NCBI RefSeq assembly: GCF_020520425.1
Contig: NC_079492.1
Coordinates: 106,613,157-106,677,156 of the forward strand
DNA: 64,000 bases
Direction of reading: 5' to 3'
From: Spinacia oleracea
Taxonomy: Eukaryota > Streptophyta > Magnoliopsida > Caryophyllales > Amaranthaceae
Below are positions 34,601-46,171 of the stretch, one piece after another. Both the position numbers and the translations under genes were made by a program. The notes below the pieces were generated by a model. The model had not been told where the DNA came from. It saw only the letters and a program-made list of their open reading frames with translations, and made no database searches. Positions within the stretch are counted from its first letter, which is position 1, and the number at the start of each line of letters is the position of its first letter.

Positions 34601-37316
34601 ATGAAATAACAAAGAGTTGATTCTGCTACGTATCCAATAACATATTCTGGTATTACACAAATGGAAGAAAAGTCATATACAGAGTAGTCATATATTCTGG
34701 GATTAGTTATCTTTATCTACTTTCTTGAAATCCAGGAAGCAACAATGGAGTTAGGGCAACTGTAGGCAGAAACTTTATCGGAGATGCGGCCTTGTGAGCT
34801 GCATATGCAAGTGAAAATGTCCCAACTTTCTCACTTGTTTCAGTTGATGATATTCCCAGCTATTGAAGTAAGGCTGAGACATCAAAACCAGCATTAATAA
34901 GAGCATAGCATAATGTAAATAAAATTAGAGATGATGTGAAGTGCGGCCTTGTGAGCTGCAAATGTTGCAAATCAACACCATTATTATTTCTAATTTGAGA
35001 TTAATCAAGCACAACAGCCTAAACATGACTAATTCAAGAGTAAATCAATTACACAAATTCAAACCTATCCAATCAACAAACAACCAACAACATTCCTTTC
35101 TCTATTAACATTTCAACCAAAATAACAAAGCTTCACCTCACCACCACCAGTCCACCATATAATTTATTCCCGAAATAATGTCTTTGATCCTTTAAAATGA
35201 GTTTTTGATAATTGGTCAAGCCATTCAGCACTAAAACTCACTAATTTAGCTAAATTCTAGCTGACATCAGAAGTTAACAACCAACTAACTAATATGGTTC
35301 TTTCCTAAACATCTCACTCGAAACCAATTAAGTATTCATTCAGCAAACCATATATGTTCCAGGAAATTCTAATCCCCTTCATGATGACATACATTGTTCT
35401 AGAACTTTTGATAATTGATCAAGCCATTCAGCACTAAAACTCACTAATTTAGCTAAATTCTAGCTGACATAAAAAGTTAACAACCAACTAATCCGGTTCT
35501 TTCCCAAACATCTGACTCGAAACCAATAAAGTATTCATTCAGGAAACCATATATGTTCCAGGAAATTCTAATCCCCTTCATGATGACAATACATTGTTCT
35601 AGAACTGAAAACCAACAGGAAATCCAAGCTCGCTAAAGGATATACAGAAGCCAAAATCAATAAACACAACAATAACAGAATAAAACGTATGTAAACGGCT
35701 GCAAGAACAACATACCATACAGAGAACATCCATGACACTCTTGGCCACCACTTTCAGGCAACAGCTTGACCCTAAACTTCTGAACTCCACTCTTAGCATC
35801 GGTATTCGACTCTGCCTTCGGCGCTGCCCTCACAACCTTCAAAGAGTTAGGCTTTTCCTTCTCCTTCTCCTTCTTATGAGGGGAAATCGGAACCCTATGG
35901 TGCCCGTGGGACAGCGTCGAAGTCGTCCAATTGGTCTGGGTTTTCATTTTATTTACTCACTTAGTAGTCAAATTATCTGTCAATGTTTACATTATCAGAT
36001 TATAAGAATCGACAGATTATCTGTTAGTCCTCTGTCAAAAGCATAGAGGCCAGCTGAGATCATGGGATTCATCAATGTCCATATTGATTTTAATTATTGG
36101 ATCATGTAAGATAAACTAAAAACAATGCAAAGAAAATGTACCTGCAAACAAGTTTGCAAAAACTTATTTACCTAATATCTTAATAACTAGAACTAATATT
36201 TGCCACTTGTTACAGAAACAAAACAAACTGAATACAGGTATAAAGCAACTATTGGCTGATATTTCTTCTGTTTATTATCTTCCCTGCATCTACAAGGAAA
36301 CGTACTCCTGAATTCCCCTTAGCCTGACACAATTAGCAGAGAGCTTGCTGATGTCACTGCCTCTGTTGCCGACTCTGTCACCCCTTGCAAAGTGGCAATG
36401 CACCCAGCAACCCTACTACGGGGATAACAACTCAAAGTGTTAAACAAATATAGTGATAGTCGGTTTAAGAACTTCAAAATTTTAGTTTTCAATTTATTTT
36501 TTTCCTGAAATTGCAGAAAGAGAAGAAAGGAGTGTTTAGCGAATTGGCATTTTTCAAATCAGTTTACGCCAAAGAAGATGGAAGCTTTAAAGAGGGCACA
36601 CTTCCTCATCAATTTGTGGTATCATTGCATTGAGCTAATTCTATAAATCAATCTTGTCTCTTGAAGTCTATTTATTTTTTTCTTTGCTTGTACATAGTAT
36701 TCTTGGTTAATAGATTTTGAGTGATCTTTTCATATTATATAACAGGAGGATGCCAACAAAAAGGTCCAAGAAAATCTTGCGAGTTCCTCTTCTTCAAAGC
36801 CCGTAATTGAAATTGAGAATGCAGTCTTTAATGAGCTCATGTATAAAGGTGAAGTACCTAAACGTCCTCTGAATTATGGATTTGGAGTGAAGCAAAGCGA
36901 CATCTTTGGAGTGGAAGGTTTGCTGAGGAAAGAAGGGTCAAGCTATGTTAACAACAATGCTATGGAAGTGGAGAACATGAAAGGTGAAATATCAGTTGTC
37001 AAGAAGCAAAATGAGGACCTTGCGCAACAAAATCAAGTTCTAAACACCAAGTTTGAAGAAACAACACAATCATTTAAAATGATTGCTTCTTTTTTGGGAC
37101 AAGTTTTGAAGGAAGTACGCAAAGGGAATGTTTCATCGAACCTTTTAGATGGTGCGGAATCAGCAATAAATATGGTTAGTTATTTCTGGAAAATATTCTG
37201 ATTGAGCATCATGTATCATTACCTGAAATGTGGCATATCTAATTTACATATTAAAATGCTTTTTGTAGATTACTGATGATTCTGGTGGCAATGGTGACAA
37301 CCAGGCCGAGAAATGA
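31627..37316 (+). CDS. CACTA-1 second gene, Transposase_24/Ptta-like, seven exons, intact
   Basis: Exons by eye: 31627-32626, 32710-32954, 33274-33486, 33569-33661, 36517-36618, 36746-37174 and 37269-37316; all GT-AG, phases match, giving about 709 aa. The first ~230 residues are Pro/Gln/Ser-rich with imperfect QPxKAT repeats. An acidic patch precedes a core with LPRDVWHDAKG, KLNEFNQPIRKGG, LGDIA, KHFVLPD and GNKHNSGATSFANR, which fits plant En/Spm-family proteins of PF03004. The C-terminal ~140 residues include a predicted coiled coil (EVENMKGEISVVKKQNEDLA). In En/Spm the equivalent protein binds sub-terminal repeats and aids excision. Intron 4 is 2.9 kb and holds foreign-looking sequence. 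Confidence 0.85.
33145..33222. repeat. Hairpin of TGATCAG-type sequence in intron 2 of the second CACTA gene
   Basis: Perfect 24-bp inverted arms (33145-33168 and 33199-33222) that begin CCTAGCTAGTTCTGATCAG, with a 30-bp loop also made of GATCAG units. It is related in sequence to the clusters near 23.7 and 24.6 kb. Confidence 0.9.
33662..35200. other. Large intron of the second CACTA gene, left part
   Basis: No gene recognised; AT-rich, with a small local duplication near 33717-33785 (GTCTAAAATTCATAAACAAA twice). Confidence 0.5.
35202..35606. repeat. About 203-bp tandem duplication in the large intron
   Basis: Two adjacent copies from TTTTGATAATTG to ATTGTTCTAGAAC, differing by about a dozen substitutions and short gaps. 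Confidence 0.85.
35657..35947 (-). pseudogene. Possible captured gene fragment, unidentified
   Basis: A 96-codon - strand frame with ATG at 35947. About 80 residues look protein-like, with VPISPHKKEKEKEKPNS and KFRVKLLPESGGQECHG, and a possible 5' splice site (GTATGTTG) after CSLYG. I do not recognise the family. It is antisense to the CACTA genes and lies in their large intron, like the other captured pieces. Confidence 0.4.
35948..36516. other. Large intron, right part
   Basis: A short - strand open stretch near 36320-36415 (VAGCIATLQGVTESATEAV) could be another captured exon but is unrecognised. Nothing else seen. Confidence 0.35.
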
Positions 37317-37812
37317 GACTTTGACACTATTGCCAAATGCAAGGTAATTTCATATGGAATTAATTAACTGCATTTCATGCTTTATAGATAAACTTATAGC
37401 TGAAACAAGCTTTATAGTTGTCGATTATTTATGGATGATGGTGAGATTAGAAGGTAGATGTTTAGATTTAGTATTATCATAATAAGGTATTATGTTGATA
37501 TTAGCTGAAACACGAGTTTGGTGTTAGGTCTGGGTTGTTAACAAACTATGGTTTCTGTTAGTTAATTTATGATGCTCCTTCTGTAACGCGTAAAGAAAAC
37601 ACAGTGTTAAATGTCAATCCAAGACAGCAGCGACTCCGACTTACTCTCCTGATAAAACCTCATTCGAACTCTGACCATGAGTGAGAGATAAGTCTGAAAT
37701 CAACTACTATAAAAAGTTTTAGTTGCCATAGAAATTGCTCATAGTATAAGCTTGTTTTCTGTTTGATTGACTTCTATAGTCTGTTTCATTTTTGGTCTGT
37801 TCACTCATAGTA

Positions 37813-38243
37813 CTATCTTAGAAAAATCGTATCAATCTGTTTTTCCTTATCCGTTTCTGGTTGTAACTGTTGCTTCGCCCTCTCAAAGTTGTCCACCATT
37901 GGAAGAAGACTCTCAATTACTTCTCCCTGTGCATCGCTTCGAACTGATAGTCTCTCTTTACCTGATCTCCTTCTAAAGTTATCAAAGTCAGCTTGCAGGC
38001 GGATAAATCTATCCTTTCCAGAAGTTATCTCTTCTGTCAAAGTTGATAATTTCTCAACCAACTCGTTCTTTTCTGTTTCTAGTCGGTAAACAGCGATCTC
38101 TATTCTGTAATGGTCTGATAATCCTCAGTTAAACAGCCTCCTTATAATATTTAGTGAGAGTTTCCACACTTTCCCACATATTCTTGGTACTTGTCTCTTC
38201 TTCTGTTTCCCCAACTTCCTCCTCTAGCATTTCCTCATCCATC
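37813..38243 (-). pseudogene. Captured GrpE co-chaperone fragment
   Basis: The - strand reads an acidic start (MDEEMLEEEVGETEEE), then after two small frame breaks near 38110-38130 the GrpE core: NELVEKLSTLTEEI, RLQADFDNFRRR, RLSVRSDAQGEVIESLLPMVDNFERAK. This is the hallmark of organellar/bacterial-type GrpE, the nucleotide exchange factor of Hsp70; plant plastid forms look most similar. The fragment stops at about 37813, before the C-terminal beta domain. Broken and antisense to the CACTA genes, it is a captured host piece, not a working gene. Confidence 0.8.
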
Positions 38244-38479
38244 TAATATCACCAGTAAAAAGAAAATCATAAGAAATGAATACCAATTACCAATAAATGA
38301 ATACCAAGTACAAATTCTTTAGCTATTGTACTTGTAAGCATCACTTGCTTTGCTTCTCATCACGCCTGAATATTATATCAAAGGAAAAAAGAAAGTTCTT
38401 GGGGTCTTAATCTAAATCTATAACTGACAAGAGGAACTAAACTCGAAAGATTAAGAATCTACAGCTTTGATAACATGAG

Positions 38480-38770
38480 AAAACTGAATCTGCTGCTACT
38501 GCTACTGTTGTTGGGGTCCTGATGTTGAGGTCCTGCTACTGCTACTGAATCTGAAAACTGAAAGTTCTTGAGGTCCTGCTGTTGTAGCTGCTGCTACTGC
38601 TCAGTCTTGGTGTTGCGTAGTTTTGCAGGTTTGCAGTCAGTCAGGCATACTGTTCTGCTCAGGCTGGCTTGCTGTTGTGCAGTTCTTTTGTGCAAACCTT
38701 GTGTTGTTCAGTCTGGTTCTGCTGTGTAGCTTGTTGGGCTGGTGTCTTGTTTTTTTTTTTTTTGGTTTTC
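38480..38770. repeat. CTG/CTA-rich low-complexity stretch
   Basis: Irregular repeats of CTGCTACTG and GGTCCTG, ending in a T run. No coding supported. Confidence 0.5.
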
Positions 38771-38818
38771 AAATGGGCAAGCCTGATAATTAAAGAAAGT
38801 CACAGTTTAAGCAGCAAG

Positions 38819-39157
38819 TTAATGAACATCAGAGGCTAAGGATAAGAAAGCCATTATGACTAAGGTAAGACTATATACCTTTTTCCTTCCTAACTTGTCA
38901 CCTAACCACCCAAAGATGAGTTGCCCAGCAAAGGTACCACACAAGGCCACATTCATGGGTATAAACCCTGGGCTAGTTGGATTTGGCTCAGTGTAATAGA
39001 GACGGCCTAAGATTTTGGTCACCACAGATATGGAGAAAAGCTCATAGACATTAGTAAAGAAGCCCATACCAAGAATCATGAAAACTTTCAAGTGGTACCA
39101 TTGTGTCTTTGCTACGTCAAGTACACTTAGCACTTTTAACTTTTGTCTCTTCGCCAT
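38819..39157 (-). pseudogene. PHT1: Captured N-terminus of a PHT1 phosphate transporter
   Basis: A 112-codon - strand frame with its own ATG. It matches the start of plant PHT1 proton/phosphate symporters: [29 protein letters not shown], then [23 protein letters not shown], the major-facilitator motif between helices 2 and 3. The family normally has about 530 aa and 12 helices; here only the first two helices remain and the frame ends after SLASDVH. Family-invariant positions are altered (for instance Asn for Asp in FFTDAYD). It is a captured and decayed exon, antisense to the transposase genes. Confidence 0.88.
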
Positions 39158-39441
39158 TGATTAGGAAGTAGGAACTAACCTTTAATTCATACAGGGAAAA
39201 AACAAGGCAAAAATCAAATATTAATGTTTAAAGTGTTATTATACAAGCATTGCAAATTTGTAAAAAATGACCTTTTATAAATCAAATTTTGCGAGTTTGG
39301 CTGGTGTCGTTGTAGAATGTTTTAGTGTTTTTTGTTTTTGCTTGGGTGCGGGCTGTGCTCCCTTAGCTTTTGTTTCCCTTGTTGTTTTCTGTTGGTTGTT
39401 GTTTGGGTTTCTTCCTTTGGTAATTAAGTTAGCTAATTTAC

Positions 39442-39446
<5 letters not shown>

Positions 39447-39510
<64 letters not shown>
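39447..39510. repeat. (AT)32 microsatellite
   Basis: Uninterrupted AT dinucleotide run. Confidence 0.95.
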
Positions 39511-39513
<3 letters not shown>

Positions 39514-39683
39514 TTGTTCATGTCTATATTTCTAATAGTCATGCATTTTTCCCTTGATTAATAGTTGATATTATTTTGAGAAGACGACTAGTAGTTAGGA
39601 TCAAGCTGGTTAGAATTACTGTTAATTTTCCCTTGATTTTATGGAATGTTCATCATACTATATTTGACATTAAATTTTCTTTG

Positions 39684-39758
39684 CAGATTATTGATGATTC
39701 AAGTGGTAATAGTAAATGTAGATCAAGAGATGAACAAGTTATCTTGAAGCTAAGCTAG
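39684..39758 (+). other. Second copy of the last exon of the CACTA second gene
   Basis: After TTTGCAG the sequence reads IIDDSSGNSK, closely like ITDDSGGNGD of exon 7 at 37269, and runs to a stop at 39756-39758. It could be an alternative terminal exon or the original one, with the GrpE and PHT1 pieces lying in the intron before it. Confidence 0.5.
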
Positions 39759-40055
39759 CATAACGATATGTTTACTTGTTCGTAGTCAGGAAGTTGTTTT
39801 TATTTAGTTTTGGACTATCTTGTAGAAAAAATGATAATGCTAGTTAGAAAGTTATTTTTGTTTTAAAATATCGCTTTTATTTCAGTTTGACTAGACTCTG
39901 CGAATTAATTTAATGTATAGATGATTTTTATCACTTTTCCTAAATTAACTACTTAAGTATATATGAATCATAGCAAGTTAATATGTTGCTTTAAGATATA
40001 TAGTGTACGTACGTAGTAAGTTAATGTATTTGATTATGATTAATTATCTATGGTC

Positions 40056-40058
<3 letters not shown>

Positions 40059-40118
<60 letters not shown>
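40059..40118. repeat. (AT)30 microsatellite
   Basis: Uninterrupted AT run just inside the right sub-terminal repeats of CACTA-1. Confidence 0.95.
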
Positions 40119-40122
<4 letters not shown>

Positions 40123-40129
40123 AAAATAT

Positions 40130-40592
40130 GATGCAAATTGTGACGCTCCAAAACGTCTAAATTATTATGTATATATGAAAAATAATATGATGCAAATTGT
40201 GACGCTCCAAAGGGTCTAAATTATTTTGGAGGGAATGGGGGGACCTCGCACGAAAGTGAACATATAGTGACTCTAATAAGAGTCTATATATTTCGGGTGT
40301 CTAAAGCGTCTCTATGTGGTTTATAGTGGCGGAAAAATGTGTCTATAAACGTGCAAATAGTGACGCTTTATACAGTCTAAATATTGCGACTCTCTATAGA
40401 GTCACTATATCCCAAATAGCGACGGAGAAATATGTCGATATTTTGCAAATTGTGACGCTCTAAAGCGTCGGTAAATAGCGGCAATGAAAATAGCGACCCT
40501 CTCCCAAAGCGTCGCTATGTGAAATAGCGACACTGTAGAGCGTCACAATTTGTCCCAAAAAGCGTCACAATGTGCCGCGTTTTTTTGTAGTG
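40130..40592. repeat. CACTA-1 right sub-terminal repeats and terminal repeat
   Basis: Many copies of GTGACGCTCCAAA, GTGACGCTCTAAAGCGTC and TAGCGAC variants in both orientations, ending in the inverted 12-bp repeat (40581-40592). Two adjacent copies of a ~60-bp unit (ATGATGCAAATTGTGACGCT) start at about 40128. Confidence 0.88.
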
Positions 40593-40595
40593 TTA
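40593..40595. repeat. Target-site duplication TTA of CACTA-1, right copy
   Basis: Matches 21094-21096; C2 sequence resumes after it. Confidence 0.9.
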
Positions 40596-43500
40596 GCAAC
40601 TCTTTAGATATATAATTATGAAAAGATATTCTGAAATTTCTTTTCAATAGCTTTGACGAATTTGGTTTAGTTTGGTGGTAGTTGAGCATTTTGTTTAGAA
40701 ATTATAGTAAAAGTCTTTATGATTCATCATTGATCGAATCAAGTACTAATTGACTTCGATCATTCCACTTAGATATGCCATATCTCATGGAGCTAGATTG
40801 TGAAATTACAACACACAATCATTGAAGATCATTTTTGGTCTCAAGCAATCATTAACATGATCTATCCTAGATCTTTATGATTTCTTACCAAGTGGGATTT
40901 ATACTTTTGAATCTTTGAACTAGCCAAACAGATTCAAACTTATATCACATTTGAGTAAATAAACCTATATTCACTCAAATCTGTGTGAAATAATAAAGTC
41001 ATAAAACCTTTCTTTAGCTTTGAACTCTATTGTCTAGGCGTTCTAACAATAGTTCATATCTTTTGTTACTTTCAACAAGTAAGACTAGCTTGTCTTGAAT
41101 TGATCTAGAAATCAATCAACTTTCAAAAGTCCATCAAAATAGAGCTTTTGAATGTTAACTTGTTGATATGGTCTAAGCAATAATGCCAAAGATTAGTAGA
41201 ACTCAAATCAAGGGGTTGATTTGAACCTAGTAAAGTTTTTATTGTTAAAGAGTTGTTTGTTTTAATCAAGCATATTGACTCAAACCGTAAATGACCATTT
41301 CATTCAAATAAACAAACAAACAAACATTGTTTTCGTTCTTCTGAATGTGAGTCTTTCTGTGTTTGAAGCAGAAATTTAGGTATGCTGATTATGGAACAAA
41401 ATAGCCATTAAGTTCCAGCCTTTGAAAGGACTTAAAACAAACTAGATGACCCTACAACTAATGTAGCATTGCCATGCTTTATTTCCCACTTGTAGGTCAT
41501 TAGTGTATTCTAGCTTCCATTGTTTGAGTTATTACCGAAGTAAGAACCTCAAGCGGTATATGATACCAAGGAAGTTTGATCGCTAGGTCACTTCTCTTTA
41601 AACATAAACATATAGGTAGAAACGGAATTGTAAATTCCTTTCATTTGTTCCTTTGTTTTCCTATTTCTTGTACCCTTTCCAATAGCCTTAAGAATTAAAT
41701 TCTCTAGTGTTAACTTTTATACCTTGTTTAGACAAGTCCAATGTCACTTCAACAAAGTTCTTACCATTTTATGTTGAATATTAAGTTTCATCTAGATGAT
41801 CTTACCAGAAGCTTCTAAAGTTCTCTAAGCATCAATCTATTCGAATGTCTAGGGACTAGACTCATTCGAGAATTAAATGGACAAAGATATTAGGCTGTTA
41901 ACCATTGGTAAAGCTGAGCTTTTAAACTCAATGCTTTATGATCTCAAAACTACAGTGTATTTTGAATTCACAAGCACCAATCGGTTCGCCGTTCGACTTT
42001 GATACTCGAAAACAACCATAAAAGTCGCTAAAAGAAACATATATTTTAAATTGCTCATTTTCTCTCATTTCCGTGAATCGTTCTTGGATTCACTACCAAT
42101 CGAGGAAATTTACTATTACCTTTCTAAAAGGATTTATTGCAGTGCAAGATATTTAATTATAAACAATAATTAAAATATACATTGAAGCATGCAAAGTCTA
42201 AACATTTATCATGAATAATAACTTGAAAATTAAAGCAATCATGCAATTCAAACAAGTTATTAGCATTTTATTCGAATTTATTGTTCCGGCAGGTGTGAAT
42301 AAAATTATTCCAAGATCCTAAAAACCATTGAAGAATTAAGCACATTATTTATTTAGACTCAATTCTAAAATCTTTTAGGTAAGCAAAAGCCTTTTGCTAA
42401 TAGTCTAGAAACTACTCTTGGTTGATAGGTACGTCTAAGAACTTATTAGGTAAACCTATCGATTTTGCCACGACATAAAAGGACTCCTTACTTATATCGT
42501 TGAGTTTCACCAAAACTAACATGTACTCACAATTATTTGTGTACCTTACCCCTTTAGTATCGATAAGTAACACCTCGCTATGGCGGAAAACTATTACTAA
42601 GATCGATGTAAAGGATATCCAAGTAAGTGTTATTTTGGCATGGCACCTTTTAACTCAATTTTTAAGTTTGGAACTTAAGGCTCTTACTATGTTGGTTAGA
42701 TTTTAAGTGAACTAAAATCCTTAATCATGCAACATAATCAAGCTTTGATCTCATGCATATTTAAGACATATTTAAAAGCAATAAATAACCTAAAACATGC
42801 ATAAGATAAATGTGATCTAGTATGGCCCGACTTCATCTTGAAGCTTCAACTTCAAAGTCTGTCTTGAAAATGGATTGGAAACTTCGTCTTGAATTTCACC
42901 GTGGGAGGCGCCATTTTCTTCAAATAGGATAAGCTATAATTAAACTAATTACAACTATTTGATGGTACGCAGACCATATTTGAATTGAAAAAATAAATTT
43001 GGTGCTTTAGACCAATTACATTCAAATTAATGGTACGCAGACCATATTTTCTATCCTATTTGGGCCATACTAGTCACTTCATAACCTGCAAAACAGTACA
43101 TATACAATATATACCATTCATCCATTCATTATCATGAATGGCCCACATAATTGGTTAGTGAAAACACATTGTATGCATCACATAAATATTTGCAGCAATT
43201 AATTAAGGGCACCAATAATCTACCAATTATTCAGTCCTTATTAATTCAAATCAAGTTGTTTTAACCTTAAAGGATTTGTAGACCTAATCAAGAGTTTATG
43301 AATAAAATTGCTCCCACTTAAACCAATAAATTCATATGCTTTGCTAATTTTAAACATAAAAATGTATTTCTAGTCTAACCGGAAACATACAAATTTAATT
43401 AAAATTTAAATCTCATATAAATTTATAATTGAATCCACTTATTTAATTTATTTTTCAGTTGGATTTAAATTAAATCAAGGTTTTTAATTTTAGTAAAATA

Positions 43501-43627
43501 ATTAGAATAAATTAAAATTTATAATAATTAAAATATTCAAAATTAAAATCCAAGAAAATAATTTAAATTATTAATTTTAAAATTAATTAAAATTACATGA
43601 ACTTAAAATCTCAAATTAAAATTTAAA
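40596..43627 (-). other. C2 interior, right of CACTA-1
   Basis: Continues the C2 interior and matches C1 from about 5470 to 8460. No gene recognised. Confidence 0.7.
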
Positions 43628-44075
43628 ACGCGACAATCGTAACACGACGAGCACTTGGGCTTGCGCCCAAGCCTCGTCGAGTGCACGACCAATCGCTGGC
43701 CCATGGCAAATCGCAGCAGCAGCCACGCGCAAACGCAGCAAGCCAAGCCACGCTTGCGCGCAGCCTTCTTGCCCGCATGCATCGCAGCAGCTACGGAAGG
43801 AGTGCTCCCTCGCTCGCGCGCAAGCAAGCCCTCGAGGCATCGCGTGTTGGTGCGCGGAGCAGCGATCGCTGGGCGACCCAGCTCTCACCCTCGCGCGCGC
43901 GCCTCTCCATGTGCCACGCCATCGCCCTTCGCCCATCGCCCATAGCACACAGCACACACGCACAGGCTCCCTTGCCTCGTGCGCGCGCCATGCGCTAGGT
44001 TACTCGCTGCATTCGTACCGCACGGGCGACGAGCTCCCTTTCTCGTCGTCGCGTGCCCGCACTATACAACACCCC
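43628..44075. repeat. GC-rich leader block of C2
   Basis: Same place as the CpG block of C1 but with less regular repeats. The end (GTACCGCACGGGCGACGAGC, about 44013-44032) matches C1 near 9045. Confidence 0.7.
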
Positions 44076-44784
44076 TTAAGGATAACACGTAGCTTCCATT
44101 GCTTTGTGCGTGCTACATTCATGAGCGTTTTCATAAAATTTAAAATTTTTTAATTCAAAATTAATGAAAAATTAATAAAACATATTAATTTCATAATTTT
44201 GGGGTGAAAAATCGAAAATTTATTAATCAATTAATTTCCGATTAACATGGATTCAAATCTAGGTCATAAAAATTAAAAATTTAACATAAATTAACAATTT
44301 TTATGGTGGATTTTAATCATGGATACCTAATTAAATTATTAATTAATTATGAAAATCAAATCAATTCTAAATTATTCGAATTTCAACAAATTAATCATAA
44401 TTACAAATTAGGTTGTATATTTAACAAGTCTAGGCATTCATAATTGTTAAACATATACAGTAGGTCAATCAAAAACTCAAGATTTATCAACAAGAATCGC
44501 AAATACTTAATTTAACATCTTAAATTTACAAACTTTTGCGTTCGAAAAACTAAAACCTCCGAAAAGTCATAGTTAGGCTTCGAATTTGGGAATTCTGGGT
44601 TCGGAATTGACACAAAAATCACTTGATTTGGATGAGTAACGAAGAAACTGCCAAAAAACTGCATACATATAATTAAATAAACGCAATTTGCAATTAATTA
44701 CGAAAATTAATCACCCCTTTAATTCTTTGCAAATTTGTAAAATTTAACCATGTTCATGCAATTTAAATTATGTAAATAATAAGA
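44076..44784. other. C2 leader, AT-rich
   Basis: Counterpart of 9111-9865 in C1; no gene seen. Confidence 0.6.
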
Positions 44785-44798
44785 GGCTCGTGATACCA
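44785..44798 (-). other. C2 primer-binding site (Met-tRNA type)
   Basis: TGGTATCACGAGCC on the - strand, the same as in C1 including the extra base. Confidence 0.85.
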
Positions 44799-44799
44799 C

Positions 44800-46134
44800 T
44801 GTCAGGTTATGATACATATGAATAAACATAAATCATGCGGAAAAACCATAAAGCCAGGAAACATATTATTTACACATAATCATTTAGCATAATTCAGATG
44901 CATACACTTTGTAGCGTGCCCTCCCTAGCTGCGCCCGAACCGAACAAGAACAAGTCTTTAGGACTCCAAGTGTCGTCCCTCCGTAGATAGTCCACAGCAC
45001 GTCCGGATCCGCCTTAAGCTTGACCAACTAGAATCGCCCTTAAGGTTACTAGGAATTTCGGCTATTTGGGTTGCAAGTGTTTGGCTGATTTTTGCTTGAA
45101 AATCATACCTTTTGAATACTTCAAATCTTGATGTAAATATGTGACCCTAGGCACCTATTTATAGAGTTTATGGAAAGGAATTATAATCCTACTAGGATAT
45201 GGATTTATTAATTAGAATCCTATTAGAACTCTAAATTTAATCTTTTAGGATTAGGATTTAATCAATGCACGAATTCCGATAGGATTAGGATTCGTTACGA
45301 ACACGAGCGTCGCACGACCACGAGGGAAGCACACACCGCGCAGGCCTTGCGGCCCACACGCATGAGCGCTGCCTCGCAGCCCACGAGCACGCTCACCGCG
45401 CGCGCCAGCAACCTTGTTGGGCCTGGCCAGGCTTGTGGCCTTCGTGTTGGGCGCTCGGCTTGCTGGGCGTGGGCCTGGCTTCGTGCTGAGCCTTCGTCTA
45501 GCAAGCCTCGTCCGATGCTAATTCGTACGATGCGCTTCCGATTAAATTCCCGGTTCCGGAATTCATTTCTGATACGAACAATATTTAATATTTCTGATTC
45601 CGGAATTAATTTCCGTTTCGAACAAATATTTAATATTTCCGTTTCCGGAATTATTTTCCGATTCCGATAATATTTCCGATTCTGACAATATTTCCGTTTC
45701 CGGCAATATTTCCGATTCCGGCAATATTTCCATTTCCGATAATATTTTCCGATACGTACCATGTTTCCGTTTCCGGCAACATCTACAACTTGGATAATAT
45801 TTATATTTCCGATACGATCCATATTTCCGTTTCCGGCAATATTATCGTTTCCGGAGTATTCATTTCTTGCTTGTGACGATCTCAGCTCCCACTGAAACCA
45901 AGCTCCGTCGATTCCGAATATCCATAGATGGAGTATTTAATTCCATTAAATACTTGATCCGTTTACGTACTATTTGTGTGACCCTACGGGTTCAGTCAAG
46001 AGTAAGTTGTGGATTAATATAATTAATTCCACTTGAACTGAAGCGACCTCTAGCTAGGCATTCAGCTCACTAGCTAGGCATTTATTAGACTTAATATTAT
46101 ATGCATACTTGGACCAAGGGCACTATTTCCTTCA
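44800..46134 (-). repeat. C2 5' LTR (right)
   Basis: A 1335-bp partner of 16552-17907. A deletion of about 50 bp near 46070-46082 removes the segment with TGATCTCACTGAATTATTAAC; the short word GCTAGGCATT(T) flanks the join. The GC block also differs between the two LTRs. Confidence 0.92.
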
Positions 46135-46139
46135 AACTC
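46135..46139. repeat. Target-site duplication AACTC, right copy
   Basis: Matches 16547-16551. Confidence 0.93.
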
Positions 46140-46171
46140 GTCATCATGTGAACATCATACTGTCAAGATAG

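Larger units (their letters stand above)
21097..40592 (+). mobile_element. CACTA-1, 19.5-kb En/Spm-type DNA transposon, apparently complete
   Basis: Both ends read CACTACAAAAAA in inverted orientation, flanked by the TTA duplication. Both ends carry repeated sub-terminal motifs built on GTGACGCT and AGCGTC. The interior encodes two uninterrupted multi-exon genes on the + strand: TNP2 transposase (26132-29666) and a Transposase_24-like protein (31627-37316). It also holds minisatellites and antisense fragments of host genes. With ends, target duplication and both genes intact it has all the sequence parts expected of an autonomous element. Confidence 0.93.
16552..46134 (-). mobile_element. Copia C2, non-autonomous element split by CACTA-1
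   Basis: Same family as C1 but a different subfamily. LTRs are at 16552-17907 and 44800-46134, the duplication is AACTC, and the element itself is about 10.1 kb. Primer site, RT relic and purine tract give - orientation. The LTRs differ by many substitutions and several indels, including a ~50-bp deletion in the right one, so C2 is much older than C1. Confidence 0.92.

Noticed and set aside
39267-39557. 96-codon frame on + and 79-codon frame on - over the AT run
   Set aside because: They are alternating Ile/Tyr translations of (AT)n and have no other support.
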